Of a stretch of 64,000 nucleotides of DNA, positions 49,101-63,273 are shown in pieces. Origin of the DNA: Trichuris trichiura. Its lineage: Eukaryota; Nematoda; Enoplea; Trichinellida; Trichuridae. Each line of letters begins with the position of its first letter. Within the stretch, counting starts at the first letter, position 1. The stretch lies in the NCBI GenBank assembly GCA_037903355.1, contig JBAJFE010000056.1, forward strand, positions 26,392 to 90,391. The letters are read 5' to 3'. The translations under genes and the position numbers were made by a program. The notes under the pieces were generated by a model. The model was given only the letters and a program-made list of their open reading frames with translations, searched no databases and was not told the DNA's origin.

Positions 49101-52100
49101 GAATTTCGGTCGCCGGGAATCAACTAACTCACCTAGCAACATTAATTCATTCCTCAGACAGCCGGCATAATGCAAAGCGATTTCCCTCGGTCTCATTGAA
49201 TGAATAAAAAGGGCAGTTGCGGAAGAAATGCCCGCTGGAAATAAAATGCCATAATATGGCCGTACACTGCACTGCGGTTGGTATCCTAAAGGGTTCTGAA
49301 ATGGTGACTCTGTCAGACTAACAATGTCCAACACATTTCAATCAAGTCATTCGCTGAGAAAGGCAGCAGGGCATTTCCACTGCTCAGCTTTGCTTTTATT
49401 TGATAGAGCATTTAACCCAGTCTAGTTAATCGTAGTCTACTTATACCGCCGGAAATTTGAAAGAAGATTCTAACGGGAGTAGAAACTTGGTTGAAAGGGT
49501 AGGGTATGTATGCAAAAAACTTTTACAAACACAACAGCTGACGCCATTAAGCCTTGGAAAACTGTGGAAACGTTTGTTCGTGGCATTTAAAATGTTTCAG
49601 GTTAATCTGAAGCGCCTGAAGACTTCAGTGCATTCGTTTTACCGAAATAAAATGTTCTGAGTACCAGAGCTAATCTGATCTGCTACATGTTAACAGCATG
49701 AAAACAGATGGAAAAGCAGGCTTCTCATAACTGACTAAAGTTTCGTGATAGAGTAAAGTAGGGTAAAGTATCTGTTTAAAATTACTCTTAATCGCAGTGT
49801 AAAAAAAATCTCTTTAATAAGTGCTGCCATACTTTGCTACAGTATGCAGGCAGGTACTTGAAAATCAAGGAATTTTTAACAGCTGCATAAATTTTCATTT
49901 TGGGAAATCATATTCAATTGCTACAGGAAAGTAAATTTTACTTTTCCGTAAGGCAAGTTAAAGCATTGCAATAAGCAAAACAGAAACCTGCTACTTAAAT
50001 GGTTCAGTTTGTCTGCACCCGTTACCACTTTGTTCTTTGAAAACGTTGTTTTACGCAACGGGTTCTCTAAATTTCATATTCTGCATATTGGAAGGAAAAG
50101 AACCTTAGGGCTGAATTTCACTTATATGTGTATTTCCATCCCGTCGTTCTCGAGCCTAGTAAGTTCATAGCCGCGGTGGAAGTCGTACGACGCTCTTGAA
50201 AAAGTTTAAAAGCGCGATAAAAACCAAAAAAGCTGCCTGGAATCAGGATGGTCCATTGCAGCGAGAACCGGGGGGAAACAATACAGGTGTTTCTTCCAAA
50301 GGGATTAAAGAAACATAATACCTCTAAAAGTCAATTCAAATCTGATTTAGTGACGAGAAAGGTTAGTGATAAGAGCTCCCAATTCGACAGCACAAGCTAG
50401 ACAAATTTTGTCTATGCAACTTCTGCCAAAGTGTTCACAGCTTTATTCCCCCTACTTTTAAGATATAGACTCAATTCAGCGCTTTTCCAATTAGTAGAAC
50501 AGCTACTATTCATAAACGCAATGCACATACGCGGGATGATAGCAGTTTAAACTCTGGCGAATATAATGCTCACAAACTAGGAGAGACACATTAACTTGGA
50601 AATTGTAATGGCAGAGATGGGCAACTGCGCAGGCTCAACTTTCGTGATCATATTGGTTCCCTGTGTTGTTCAAATAATAAATATCCAATACAGTGACAAA
50701 ATATCTATCAGAAGAGCAGACGCTATTGCCCCTGATGCAGTAGACGCAAACAAGCATCCAAGGATGAATAACATTGGAACTACTATTCGTTTCTTGGTAG
50801 GCCCGCGAATTTCAGTTTACCCGACCTTGAAAAATGTCGGCAAAGGGCAAAAAAGTTAGGAAACTGGATATAACAGATGACAAGACTATTAAAGTTCACA
50901 GTATTCTTATGACAAATCTAAAAAAATTTGAAACTATACGCCATGATAAGCCGCTTTTCACTGTGTGCAGAAGTAACTTAAAATGTTGAATGGACTAAGG
51001 TGTTCACAATGCTTCACAACACACTGCTGACAGCAGAGCTACTGACAACATATTCCATAGGAAAAGAAAGCATCTTTCCTGGTGAGTTCAGTACCAAAAG
51101 TTACACAACGAAAGACGGGGCAGTTCCTCTTAAAAACTTGGCATATTAAAGGTAGGCATACTGGTTCCCTTCCTGAGAGAAGCGAACGGTCAGTTAAGGA
51201 GCACTGTACATCATAAACATGGAAGTATAGAAAAAACGTCATCATTTATAATATCCCGAACTTCAAATGTCATAGTTCAAAAAGCAGTAATGAACTTGAA
51301 GGTTGTCAAACAAATGGCGCCAGGATAACAACCCGTTTAAGCAATCAGGCAATGTATAAACGCCCCCTCCATGTTGGTGTATATTCATAAAGACTGAACA
51401 AGTGAACGAAAAAAGCATCTCAGCCTTCAACCATAACATTATTTCAGTTTTAAACAAGTCCAACAGTGAAAGCGCCCCGACCGAATTTTTTCCAAGGGAC
51501 GCTTAACATTTCGTTTAACAATTCAAAGTAATGCTTGTACTTATTGGGCAACAGATATTTACATCCTCAGCAATTGGCGCAGATAATCTGAACAAGATTA
51601 GCTCGTGTGGACACAGCAGTAAAAATTAGGTACGCTTTCTAGGCTCCGTCTTTTCTCAATAACCTTTTTCTCCATTGTCGGACACCTAAGCTTTCACCTG
51701 AGCACGGACACTTTTGCTATGTGGATACCACTTTGTGAAGAAGTAATAGATTCCGTGCTAAACTTATTCCTAAAAATCTCAAGTAAATACAGTTGTGGGG
51801 GGTAGACAATTCAGTTCCAAGACCGAGTGAACTGTGTTCTCATGTCAGTTACGGCAAAATGAATAGTCAGGAAGTTATTAATATAGCGCAATACATCGAA
51901 GAGAAGTCCAGAAGGGCGTTACAAATTGCTTTGCTGGAAATTCACTAGAAGTAAAAATGCCAATTTTCCCGAAAGCTCATTCTCAATATCTCATTAGAAC
52001 AGAGACTAGTCAAATTGATTCAGTCAGTTTGACGTCCCAGCCGGAACAATAAGTGACAGTAAAAGTCCACTTTTAGTAGATATAGGTTAAAAGGCATTAA

Positions 52101-55100
52101 TCCCTTCAACACAACCATATACTTGGTTGAACAATAGTAATGGCGTACTTCCATCCAACATATCTAATTCTGCCTGAATGTTTTCCGTGTACGCAATCAA
52201 CAGATGTTAATATTTACCTACGCAAAGCGCGGCAATGGCTAAGAATAATTGTTCAGACTTTAAACAGAACTTTCGGTAGTTAAATTCAGATATTAGGAAA
52301 ACATTTCGTCTAAAGATTAATTGAAACTTTAAAAAATAGCCGAAAAGGAAACGACACCATACCTTGCATTTGTATTGTGGAGAGTTTGGTGAAGCGACTG
52401 CTATTGTGCTGCTGGATAAAACATCACGAACGTAAAATTTCCAAACGCTGAGTCGGTCTTCGGTTCCTTTCATGTTCCAACGATCCGGAGACGTTCATAT
52501 GACTCGTCCAAAGAAGATGTGAACGATGACAAATCGTATATGGAAAATCAATGAGCCAACTGCTAATGCATCGACGGATCCCACGGTGGTTATGTTGTGA
52601 TGTCCATTGCTGACATTGCGCATTGACGGCGTCCCATGGTCTGCTTGGACAACGCAAAAATTAATCAGCGCTCACCAGTAAAATTTATTCAAGTCATTCC
52701 TTTGTTTTCCTAATTAAACAAGTACAAGGTAATCTGTATCATGAAGACCTGCAGGCTCGTTACAAAACACGCAATCTATAGTTACTCAGCGCTTTTTGAA
52801 AACTGTTGGCTAATTTTTTAACGAATAAGAAAACAGGGGAAAAAGGCAGACGGATGCAAAGCACGGCATTCGCGTCAGGAGGCATTCTGCTAACGAAAAA
52901 GTAAAACGAACAATTAACGCAGAAATTAAGAGCAGAAGTTCAAAACGAAAGTTCATAAGTGAAAGCACATGCTGACCAATAAAAGCTGTCTCATTATTCA
53001 GCAGCTGAAAGAATCCCGTTAAAGTAAGAAATCTCAAAGGAGTCTATAGAAGTCTACGGTTAAACGGAATTTGCGCTAAACGCAGAAAAACAATAGCACA
53101 GAATCAAGCCAAACTGTCTAAGTAGTACACAGAAAGCAAAAAGACTTTTGCGCAACAGGGATAACAAACTGCCAATATTTTAGAAGTAAAACACAACTCT
53201 AAAGCTCAGTTAACTTGCTAGTAACGAAAACATTCAGTAGCCAAAATCTAAATGCAAAAAAGTTAAACAATTCCTTCTGTCCCGAATGCTACCTGTAAAG
53301 ATGCAGCAATATACTATCGCAGCTATCTGTTGACTTAGGCCAGTTTATTAATCTATAAGCATCTAAAGTATAATTTCAAAGCAGTATAGGTTCAAAGCCG
53401 TAATCGAATATGCAATAGCGAAACAAGCTGCACCTTTGGTCATGACTGAGTACGGGAAAATCGACCAACTGAAACTAAAGTGCGAACCTAACCTATGGAT
53501 ACTGAATAAACGTAAGAGCCTCACGTGCTAACCAGTTTTCCAGTTTTCGCAAGTGACAGAAAGACAATAAGTTTCGTCGTTTCCTGACGACATGGTGCAT
53601 TCCCTAGAGAAACCCTCCTGAATTTTAATTGCAGACAGTCATTAAAATATATGCATGACTGGGAGCAATGAACTAAAATAAGCAAGCTATAGGTGGCAAG
53701 TAACCTCCCTTTCACCTGAACTGAACAATGAAGTATTAGTATTCAACTGAAAGTCAGAAAGGCTACCAAGAGCAGCGTCAATTAAAATAGTCAGTCACAT
53801 GTTGCAAAGGTACTACGAACGTAGTGCGCGCGAATGATACAACGCCGTGCGCTCAACTCGAATAGCCAATAATGATCGCATCGCAGGAATAGATGGTTTT
53901 TGAAACGGTGAACAAATGTGCCCGTCGCTGACGCACACCAACTTTATCAGTTTGCCATTTTCAAGTGCCCAATGAAGATCGAAGTTTTCAGTTCGATTAC
54001 CTTACTTCGCTGGTCGTCTTTGACCAACGAACGCGGAATGCAATAAAAGATGCTTTGAAGATAAGTAAACATTTCCAAATGGAAGCAGCCCTTTGGAACA
54101 TTACTATTAGAAACGTGGAAAGATCGTAACTGGATAATTGGTTAACGCTCACTTTCCCTTTACAATGAGTTTTCAAAGTACTTTCAATAGTACGATTAGC
54201 TACCGGTAACAATAGTTTTTAACCCGAATACAAATGCAAAGCATCACACTGTTTAAATAGTAGGTAAATAATATGTTTGAATAAAACGTGAGCAGAATTC
54301 TTAAAATGACCGATCGTAGCATCCTTCAGATTGTTACATATTATCGCAACGTACTGCAGTTGTAAGAAATATACTCGCAACGTTAGCTTTGATCATTTAA
54401 TTAACTATCCGTTCAAAACTAGGCAAAAAATTATCAAAACAAACTCGCGGGAAACTGCACCTCTGGACCTATACGAAGAACAGATGATATATTACATATT
54501 GATGCAGACGATATAGAATTAAACGCATGTTGCTCATCTCCGTAAATATGTGGCTATTACGAGAAAATGTATCATAATAGAAAAGATTTATTGCCAGAAC
54601 TGCAAGCTGCCATTTGATTAAGGCACAAATGAATTAGCGTTTATGACTATCGTCATGGAAATCTGAGCTTTCAATTTGACATCCGCAAACTAGCTAATCT
54701 CCTAAAGGTACCACATTTTAGAACGGCCACCGTCTTTGAAACACAAACGAAACCAGCTTTGCAACTCAAGCTGAACGGGAGAGGGCAACGACAGGCGAAC
54801 GTTTCGCGAAAAAGATGGTAGCCTAACATTTATGAATAAAATTCCAATGAGTCCTAATTTTTCGATATCGTTTAGAAGTATGAAGCATGAACTTTAGCGC
54901 AGGCATTTAGCACAAAGCATTATGTTCATACTAAGCCCTAAACGGCATGGAGTCAATGCACTCATCATCTTCTTGTGGTATGCAAGTGCTGGAAGAACTG
55001 TCCCTTCTCTTCCAAGCGAGTGGCGAACCGCATTTCAATGCACAGAGTGCAAAATCATCTAGAATTAACCACCGAAGAAAACGTGAAGCGCTACTTACTA

Positions 55101-58100
55101 CTCGCGTTAAACTTTGTCAACAAGCAAAGACGAAGATTTGAATGAAATTAGGGACTAAAGTCACTGCATTGCTGAGGGCTTGGAAACCGAACATCATAGC
55201 ATCAATGGAAGCCTCATGCAACTGCGAATAAAAACGAAGCAAAAAGAGCAGTTAAGCAATGCTACCAAGTACGAATGTTGAAAGCTCAAGCAAGGGGCTC
55301 TTAAAACGTAATTTTAGCCCCTCAGAATAGACCACCGTTTTATACAACAGTTTTGGCATATTTGCGGTAGTAGAAAAACCACAAATCCACACGCGCAAAA
55401 GCTGCAGGAGTTATCAGCGTTAATCTGAAACCTCCAAGTGAATAGCAAATTATTATTCAAAGATAGAATTGTAATTGTCAGTAAATGTTGTCAACCATCG
55501 CTGCGAAGACAAATTGAAACCGTCTCCCCATATACAGCAGCAAAATACACATAGATGGACAAAGAAAAGCATCCTGCACAGGCCATATTTTTTTCATTTC
55601 TTAATGTCTCTGCCCCGTAAAATTATTGCTATTCTTTCGGTTAAGTGCCTGTAGACTCCCTAAGTATTTGATTAGTTACCTTTCAAAAAAAATGATCAGA
55701 GGATTAAGATAACACGTTAACGCTAACACTGCGAAAATACAGGCCCTTATCAGCGATCAAAGTTTTACAGCTTTTGCAGAAAATACGTTCTTGTTTTTCA
55801 AAGGGAATGCAGTGATTTTGAATTTAAAAAATACACACGTTTTTCATGCATTTGTTTGAGAAACCTCTCGTTGAACCATGTAGAGTGTTACTATTAAAAG
55901 CGGAAAAGAGTAAACTTCTTTCCGACTAAAACAGAAGAATTTGCACCAAAACCACATGCAAACGCCATGCTGGAAAAATATGGATGGGAGAAATGGATAA
56001 TGCATTTTTTTAGAGCATAACGTTTCGTCATTAGAATTCTTTAGATGATGGAAAGGAAGAATGCTAATAATGGAATGGAACTGCACTGCAAAAGCCATAT
56101 AATCATGTTCATTTAAGGAAGCTTTTCCAACAAGGCAATACACTGCCATTTCAACACGGAACGCGTTCCCTATCAAAGTAAGACAATGCATACTGTTATC
56201 GTACAGACATTACTGGACCGTGATTTGTATATTATTAATGTTATAGTAACGAAGTGTCTTAAACAAAAAAGAAAGTAGTCAGCAAAGAGTGCTTTTCCAG
56301 AAGGCTCAGACAACAATTTTGTTTCTGCGAAACTGTCTTCGTCGGAATATAGAAAATGGCTCGATGCAGAGTAAAAGAGTCCACTATAAGTATCGACATG
56401 AGTAAAGGAAAGCTTAACTTAGGTCAACTGCAAAGTCGGAACTACTGCTTGCAACTGGATCAACGTTTCCCCCGCGAGTATATGGTCGACATGGTTGCAA
56501 TCGATTTGACGTCCCACACACCTGCACTTAAGGCTTTTTTGCACAACATGTGGAGCTACTGAACGCGGTAACGCTTAAAAACGTACTTTTAGCTTCCCGT
56601 CCCCAAGAAACCAAATGCAATAGATTCACGCTGCTTCATTTGCGCAAAAACTTGCCAGGCCTACTTGAACGAAAACTGAAATTGAGATTTATAAGCCGTT
56701 CGCTCTGAGTAAACAGATGTCACTGCTTGAAACCTGGAAACAATTGCATATAATTGAATTTCAAAAAACTTTTGGTCTACTGAATGAATATGCGATTTCG
56801 GACGACCATGACAAGCTGACGACGACCCATCGCGATAGGTTAAAGATGAAGAAGAAGCGATGAAGCATTTTAAGATGCATATCGTGCTCCTTGGTAAAAC
56901 AATTAATCCTCATCGCCAGTACGCTGTGCCAGCTATAGCGGTCAAAATAAAAAATATGTTTTGCTTACAGATACAATGCTGACTGCCCTTTAAGAGCTGC
57001 AACGACTACCGAATTTAATCAGCCATTCCGCTGAGAAAAATAATACCAGCTTGCGTAACTCAATTGTAATTGTAACGCTCAAGGAATTAACGTTCACAAA
57101 AACGCTAACGTCAGCAAATTAAGAAGTAAACAAACTAAGAAAGCATGCAAGTTAATGGGAAAGTAGACCTTTCTAAGTGTTCTGTTTCTTCACAATTAAA
57201 AGGCTCAGAACGTCAGAAGAAACTGTTCAATTGAAACTGCCAAGTAATACTTGTCGCAGAGGAAGATAAACCAAGTGAATGCTACTCCTACAGAACCTTA
57301 GGCGATAGGCGTTGCCTAGGAGCAAAACCCTATATACGCACTGTTAAAAGCAATTAGAACGCTCTTACTCAAACGATGCTGTTCTCTGCCCATCTAGCTC
57401 CTCCTCGCGACAGCTTACCATTAGCGCTCTTCCAAAATTCAGCGGTACTTGCGGTGAAGAAATTAAACATGACAGAAGCACAATTAGAAACTGCATATAC
57501 ATCGTGTTATTTCAGAAACTGCTTATCAAGCAAAATTAGGTCGTCCGTCATTTTAATGAAACGAATAACGCATTGCCATTTCTCCACCACAATATGAACT
57601 ATAAACATTAACGTGATGCATGCATATCGTAAATATAGGTCCTGCCCGCGCGCACTCCGAACGCACTTCTGTTCGCGGCGCCATTTAATGTAAGAGTCAC
57701 AGCGGAAAGACTATACACAGCGTGATGCGCTAGCAAGTGAATAACAAATAGAGGATGAAGAACTTGTACCTCAGTTACCGCAATAACGTACAATCAAAAA
57801 AACTTTAATGAAGAGCCACCTAAGCTCCAAGCGCTGAACGTTAAAATAAAAGGAGGACTTTCCCGAAAGCGTCCCACGAATAATAGCTCCCGCTAGCATG
57901 TTAATCCAGCATTACTGGTAATTAGCGCACTGAAAGGTCGAGCGACATAGTTGGCCACGCAAGATGCCATCCCTTAGGGAGGCAGTAGTGAAAGGCTGCG
58001 GTGTTTCTCTACTCGTAAAGTAGCGGTTATACCTGAGGTCGTTTCTGAGTGAAGGATCTATACACCACTGCAGTTACAACTCATTCGGTTGCAGCTATCC

Positions 58101-60829
58101 TTAAGCATAAAACAGGACTCGTCTATGCGCGGACGTTGTGCGGCGGCGCGTCCGCTACACCGAGGGGGATGCTGTTGTGGGACGCATTTCGAAAAGTCCC
58201 ATAAAAGGCAACAATTTAAAAAATTGAGATTTTTTATTTATTAAAATCAAAGGTTATGCCAGATAGGTTCGTCTGCTTAACTTGAAAAAGACATGAACAT
58301 CACAAAGGGGGTATTTCTCAGCCAACTTTCCTTTAAAAAAACGATGAGCGCACACAGTAATAGATTGCTTATCTTAAGCACACGCCTATTATGTCCACAA
58401 AAGGTTAATGTTAACAACTTGTACGAATAGCGGTACTTGGTTGAACTAGAGCACAGAACCATCAGTAAACATGCAAATTACGTGCTTAAAAAGCTCTTAC
58501 AGAGAAATACATTGAAAACACAACAAGTTATCTGAAAATGTTACAGAACTATGCGAAGTGCTTAAACTGATGGCTACCAAGTCTGACAACCATTAGCGCA
58601 CGTAAGATCACACCTCCGAAAATCAATAATAAATAAAAACCAACAAGTAGACCTTGATACCAACATAAATTTTAACTACTGGAAGTGACCATTGAAAACT
58701 TCTTTTATTCATCCTACGCCCTGTCTTGAAGCAGTCGTGTTCGTCGTAGGTCCAACCAGCCTCGTATACTCGCTTATTAAAATTGCCCTATGGCAACCTT
58801 TTGGTTTTGTACAGACAAGTTAAGCAAGCAATCGATGCCCCACGATGCAAGCATCAACGAAAGCACAAAAGTCAGCAAACAGTTGGCTCAACTCCCTCGA
58901 AGGTAATAATTATAAAGTAAGGACAGTGCAATCTTCACTTCATTCTGCTCATTCGGATATCCCGAAGCTGCAGGCTGCAGATCACTTACTCTTTTTAAAG
59001 TTTCTATGAATAATGAATAAAAGAAGCAACGCCTGGAAACGATGCGTAAATTTTGGGGGGAAATTAATGTACAGCAAACCGACTACGCCAAAGGGAAACA
59101 CGTCGACTTAGAAGAGCATGATCAGCTTCCTTCTTTAGTATAAAACCATTAAGCGAAAATTACGCAAACAGTTCGCAGTAAGTCAGCGCTTGCAGTATTC
59201 TTAATCGAAGGTACGATGAAACCAGCGTCCATTACAAGTGATGCCGAACTGACAACCCTACGAACAGCTTCAATTTCGGGATGTCACTTGAAAAAGCCCA
59301 GCCGGGCTGAACAGTTGGTCACGTATGGTTCATCGATAGAACGTCGATAATATCACCTTTCTCAATTCGCTGGTGGCTTGTATATTTTTACCCTGCCAAT
59401 ACACTTACATTGATACGATGCTGCTACGCAAACGGCAATATCCGGTCGTTAGAGGTTCAATCGTTCAGAAATGACGCCCTGAATAGGTTACATTTTCATG
59501 CGCTTCTTCAACCGATAGAAACTGGGTGAGGATAACAACAACAGCAAAAAGTCACCGTAACAGTGAGAAATTGAGAGTACGCAACCGTATGTCAACGAAA
59601 GTTGACGCACCGTTACGTGATCGACGTTTCTTCTGAGTCAGCAAACAGTGACGTCTAATGAGGTAGAAATCTAAACGAATGAACGTTTGATTCCTTAACG
59701 GCTGTGGAGTGTGGTCGAATTACCAAGTAGCTATAACCGCCTTTGTTGGCGGCGCATGAGCAGCAGCCAATCCTAACTATTTCCTCAGCCATCCAAGCAA
59801 GCAAGGAAAAGGAAAAATGTGGGAGCCGAATTGAAGTTTTTGTTGCTCATTACAGAATACTACTACGACACACTAGCTGAACTAATAATTGTAGCCTAGA
59901 CATACCACTACGTGATTCTTTGCAGAAAAACCTAATTAATACTTGCAGGATACAGGCAAATGGATAGTATTGCGTCTCATCTACTAACGCATGCAGGAAA
60001 AACTGATAGGTACACACTTTCATTTACATGCCTGCATAGCGGCACCCAATTCGAAAGCAGACGCAGACTAATGAACAAGACTATACTTTGCCCTAAAGAT
60101 TACAACAGCTTGATTCCAAAGAAAACATATATCGAGAAGGAAAAAGTAGTTATCACAAACTGAGGAACTGTAAAGTTGCAAGGTTTTGTAGCGTGTCCTA
60201 ATTCTTCATTTTTTTTTTACAGAAACAGTCAGTTTCTCCAAACGACCGGGCATTACAGATTTATTAGTTTTTGATTCCGAAAGAGCGCACAAACTGATGA
60301 CGAAACACTGTTCGTCCTAAAGGAGATAAGTCAGTAAAACTTGAGCACTCCAAAAAAAACAATTTCCACAGTAACCAAAAGTGAAACTCAAGCAACTTTG
60401 CTATTGGTCGTTTTGTAAAAGATCTGTTAGCTTCATTTTTCTTCAGCACCTATTTTGTTAACCTTTGCGTCTGTTCACTAAGACTGAAGTCGTAGGCGAC
60501 TAGAAACGATCTTTCTTGCAAGCATGACAGAACGAGTCAGTTCTGAAAGTTTGTATTTTTCATAGTCTTTGTATTATCTGCTTTTCCTAATAAACTATTC
60601 CATGTTCAATAGAGGCTTAGGTTTCAATGAACACAAAATTACTCATATAAATGAACAACTGGCAAAACTACGGAAGCAGAGCGCAATACTGTGTAACCAA
60701 TATAACGATGGTTCACATAAAACAAAGTATAAAAAGTATTGCGCGACTCCGTCCTTGAAATCAGAGTTTGCAAATTCTAAGCGAGCGTTCCAGTGCAATC
60801 TATAAAGCTCTGACACGTTGTCTTAAGGG
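37183..60829. other. Long stretch with no supportable gene
   Basis: Nearly 24 kb contains no open frame above 118 codons and no block with a recognised domain on either strand. The longest frames (47231-47587 plus, 55844-56191 minus) look random. Plus-strand sequence is visibly richer in A than T in lines sampled across the stretch. That would fit long introns of a minus-strand gene, for example a distant 5' exon of the potassium channel. It would equally fit intergenic DNA. A short (CA)n run lies at about 48408-48422, and a small GC-rich patch at 58127-58170. Confidence 0.5.
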
Positions 60830-61088
60830 GTTAGGGTAAAAATCCCGAATAGGTCAAAAATGCAATGTAAAGCGTGCCCTTGTAGCAATTCTGCATTGGC
60901 ATCTTCTAGATAAAACAAAACTTGAGTAGGGGCGTTATTATACTGATTTTTTTCGAAGTTAGTGACTTAAAAAACAAGACCAATAAACAACGCCTCCACT
61001 CAAATGAATTCCTTATCTAGACGATGCCAATGCGGAGTTGCTACAAAGGGATATTTTACAGTGCATTTTCGACCTATTCAGGATTTCG
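60830..61088. mobile_element. Fold-back (inverted-repeat) element
   Basis: The left arm (60830-60943) begins aaaaatcccgaataggtc and the right arm (60984-61088) is its imperfect inverse, ending gacctattcaggatttcgac. Shared internal words include gcattggcatc, tctagataa and a ccctttgtagcaa-like stretch. Identity is roughly 80-85 percent by eye over about 105 bp, with a loop of about 40 bp. No coding capacity is seen. It is a non-autonomous fold-back element or a decayed MITE. Confidence 0.75.
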
Positions 61089-63002
61089 ACTTTCGGAATA
61101 TTGACCGTCATGTAAGGAATATATTAAAAATTTCTTTGCTTATGAAGTAAAACAGCTCGACAATACAGTAGTAAAACAGCAAGAAATTAAGAGAGAATGG
61201 ATTAATTTGCATTATGGCGCTCAGCTTTCAAAAGGGGCTTATGTTTAAGATATAGCACAGCGTGATTGAGCTGAAGCTCAAGCTGAAGTCAATAGCATAA
61301 AAGTTACATAAACCAAATCGTATTGCTATTTCTTTTTTCCGGTTTTATCTCTTTTATTCGCAGCAATACCAGGGTGCCTACCAAAATGGATGATGTGCTT
61401 TAAGCGGTGTCTGTCATAGGATATAAAAAGTCGGAACTTTGAGAGTACTTAGACTGTAGAGGTAGGAACCTTTGCACTGGTCCAATTCCTGAAACGACAA
61501 GCTCTCGAATAGTTAGGAACCCTAACTGAGTCGAAATCCTAAACGTAAAATTTCAGATATTCTTTGTGTTGTGTATTAGGAGAAGCTTGCGGCCGCCTAG
61601 CTTTTGTCGTTAGCTTGATGGCAAACCATTCCTTGACCCAAAATAACAACAGCCACGTTCATGGAAGATCAGTATGAAGCCCGGCTTCATAGTCACGCAT
61701 ACAGACAACAGGAGTAAGGAAGGAACAGGTAAGTGGTTACGTGTCGTACTAAACGCTTGTGTTTAATTTTACTAGGATAGAGCATAGATGTACAGGCAAC
61801 CAATCGCCTGCATCAAATAATCTCATTCTGGTAATTTTATACTTGCAATGCAGTTGCAAGTACAAGTTAAAGTCGTTTATTTCACATGCGTAGAACGCGA
61901 AGCGGAAGTCCCGCGGAATTTTCGGGATTCATCTCTGAACCTTACGAACCAATAAGCGCTATTTTTTCCAACCAATAGTAACCCATCTCAAAATGGCTGA
62001 GCTTTTGTTCGTTCTATTACAAATATTTCCAACGCCAAATGGATACAAGAGCTAACCGGATTCCGAACTACAGCTGGAGTTTGAGCCTGAAAACTGCCGT
62101 TCGTTCAGGGTTCCGGAAATATGAATATTCAGGATTGCAAGATTTAGTCTTATGGCCTATACGCATTTTTAAGTGCTTATAAATAGTACGCAATATCTTT
62201 TCGGGGCTAAATACACTGCTTTCATGACCTGACTTTACAGCGCGAAGTAGCAAATTTCACGCTTCTTCGACGCGTACCATGTCGCTTTGAAGAAGCTTAA
62301 TTTATATTGAAGGTGTGCCATAAATCTGTTCTCTTTCAGGTCGACGGACCTGCTGAACAAGATTAACGAAAATGGACTCATTTCAAAGTATTAACCCTGG
62401 GACTTCCCCCTTTGCAAAGAACGCAATAAATACCCTTAGCAGTAATAAAGGAATTGAAATTCCAAAATAGCTTCTCCGCGCTAATACACATCTATCTGCT
62501 GCATATGCCATTCTACTGGAACTAATGTAAACGGTTCTTACTTTCTGATTACTACAGATGTACGCGTTGAAGCTACAGCACGTGAAAGCGCGGGAAAAAA
62601 GTAAAAGAGGGAAATTTATCAGAGAGGGTTTCGCGTCGCGTTCTTGCCTCGGCTTGCACCGAAAGCCGTTAGTAAGATGGTAAGTGATCACAGAGATTTG
62701 AAATGCTCGGAATCTAACTTACCCGTCTGAGTTGTAGACATTTGAGTGCGCCACACGCAGAAAGAGACGATGAGGTAACGCAGTTCTAACAAGCGAGCTG
62801 CCACGCATCAGGGATCCAAACAGGACGGGAAGACGGACCTACGCATTGAATCGTATCTCAAGCGAATCAATAGAAAACGGCAAAGGCAGTGCAACGCTAA
62901 GCGACCTAACCCAAATAAAAAACATCAGTTAAGAACTACTGTATAACAGTGAGAAAGTGCAGTAGCATTAAAAATGCACAAAAAAGTGTACAACGCCTTA
63001 TA
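61089..63002. other. No recognisable gene
   Basis: Short frames only. At 61903-61976 two CCAAT words and an ETS-like CGGAAGT precede an ATG at 61993, which opens a 20-codon frame. This could be a promoter, but nothing downstream is recognisable as a coding exon. Confidence 0.4.
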
Positions 63003-63258
63003 TATTTTCATAATGGAGTTTCTTCCTTAAGGCTCTGTATTAACCGTTGATGACTTCTGAAATAACCGAAAGAAACATTACCATCATCGCTGACGATGGG
63101 AAAAGGCTGGTTTCGAAAGCTCAGAAACCGTTACGTTTTTTCTGAATTTTTCTTAATAACTGCTCATCTATTCGTTGGTAAGGCATTTGCATAGGTTATT
63201 TCAGAAATTATCAACTGGCAAGACAAAACCGTAATAAAGAAACTCCATCATGAAAATA
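63003..63258 (+). mobile_element. PLE terminal inverted-repeat element, family 2
   Basis: Arms at 63003-63064 and 63196-63258 are imperfect inverted copies; the left begins tattttcataatggagtttc and the right ends ctccatcatgaaaata. The loop has the hammerhead-like core CTGACGA at 63090-63096, then a weak stem and CGAAAGC, followed by taataactgctcatctattc. The layout matches 16507-16744, with more sequence decay. Confidence 0.65.
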
Positions 63259-63273
63259 ACAATTTCATAGGTT

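Noticed and set aside
55844..56191. 115-codon minus-strand frame rich in F, H, C and M
   Set aside because: The amino-acid mix is what random A/T-skewed DNA gives; no domain or splice context.
59440..59470. T-loop-like word (gaggttcaatcg)
   Set aside because: No acceptor stem or anticodon arm could be paired around it, so it is not a tRNA.
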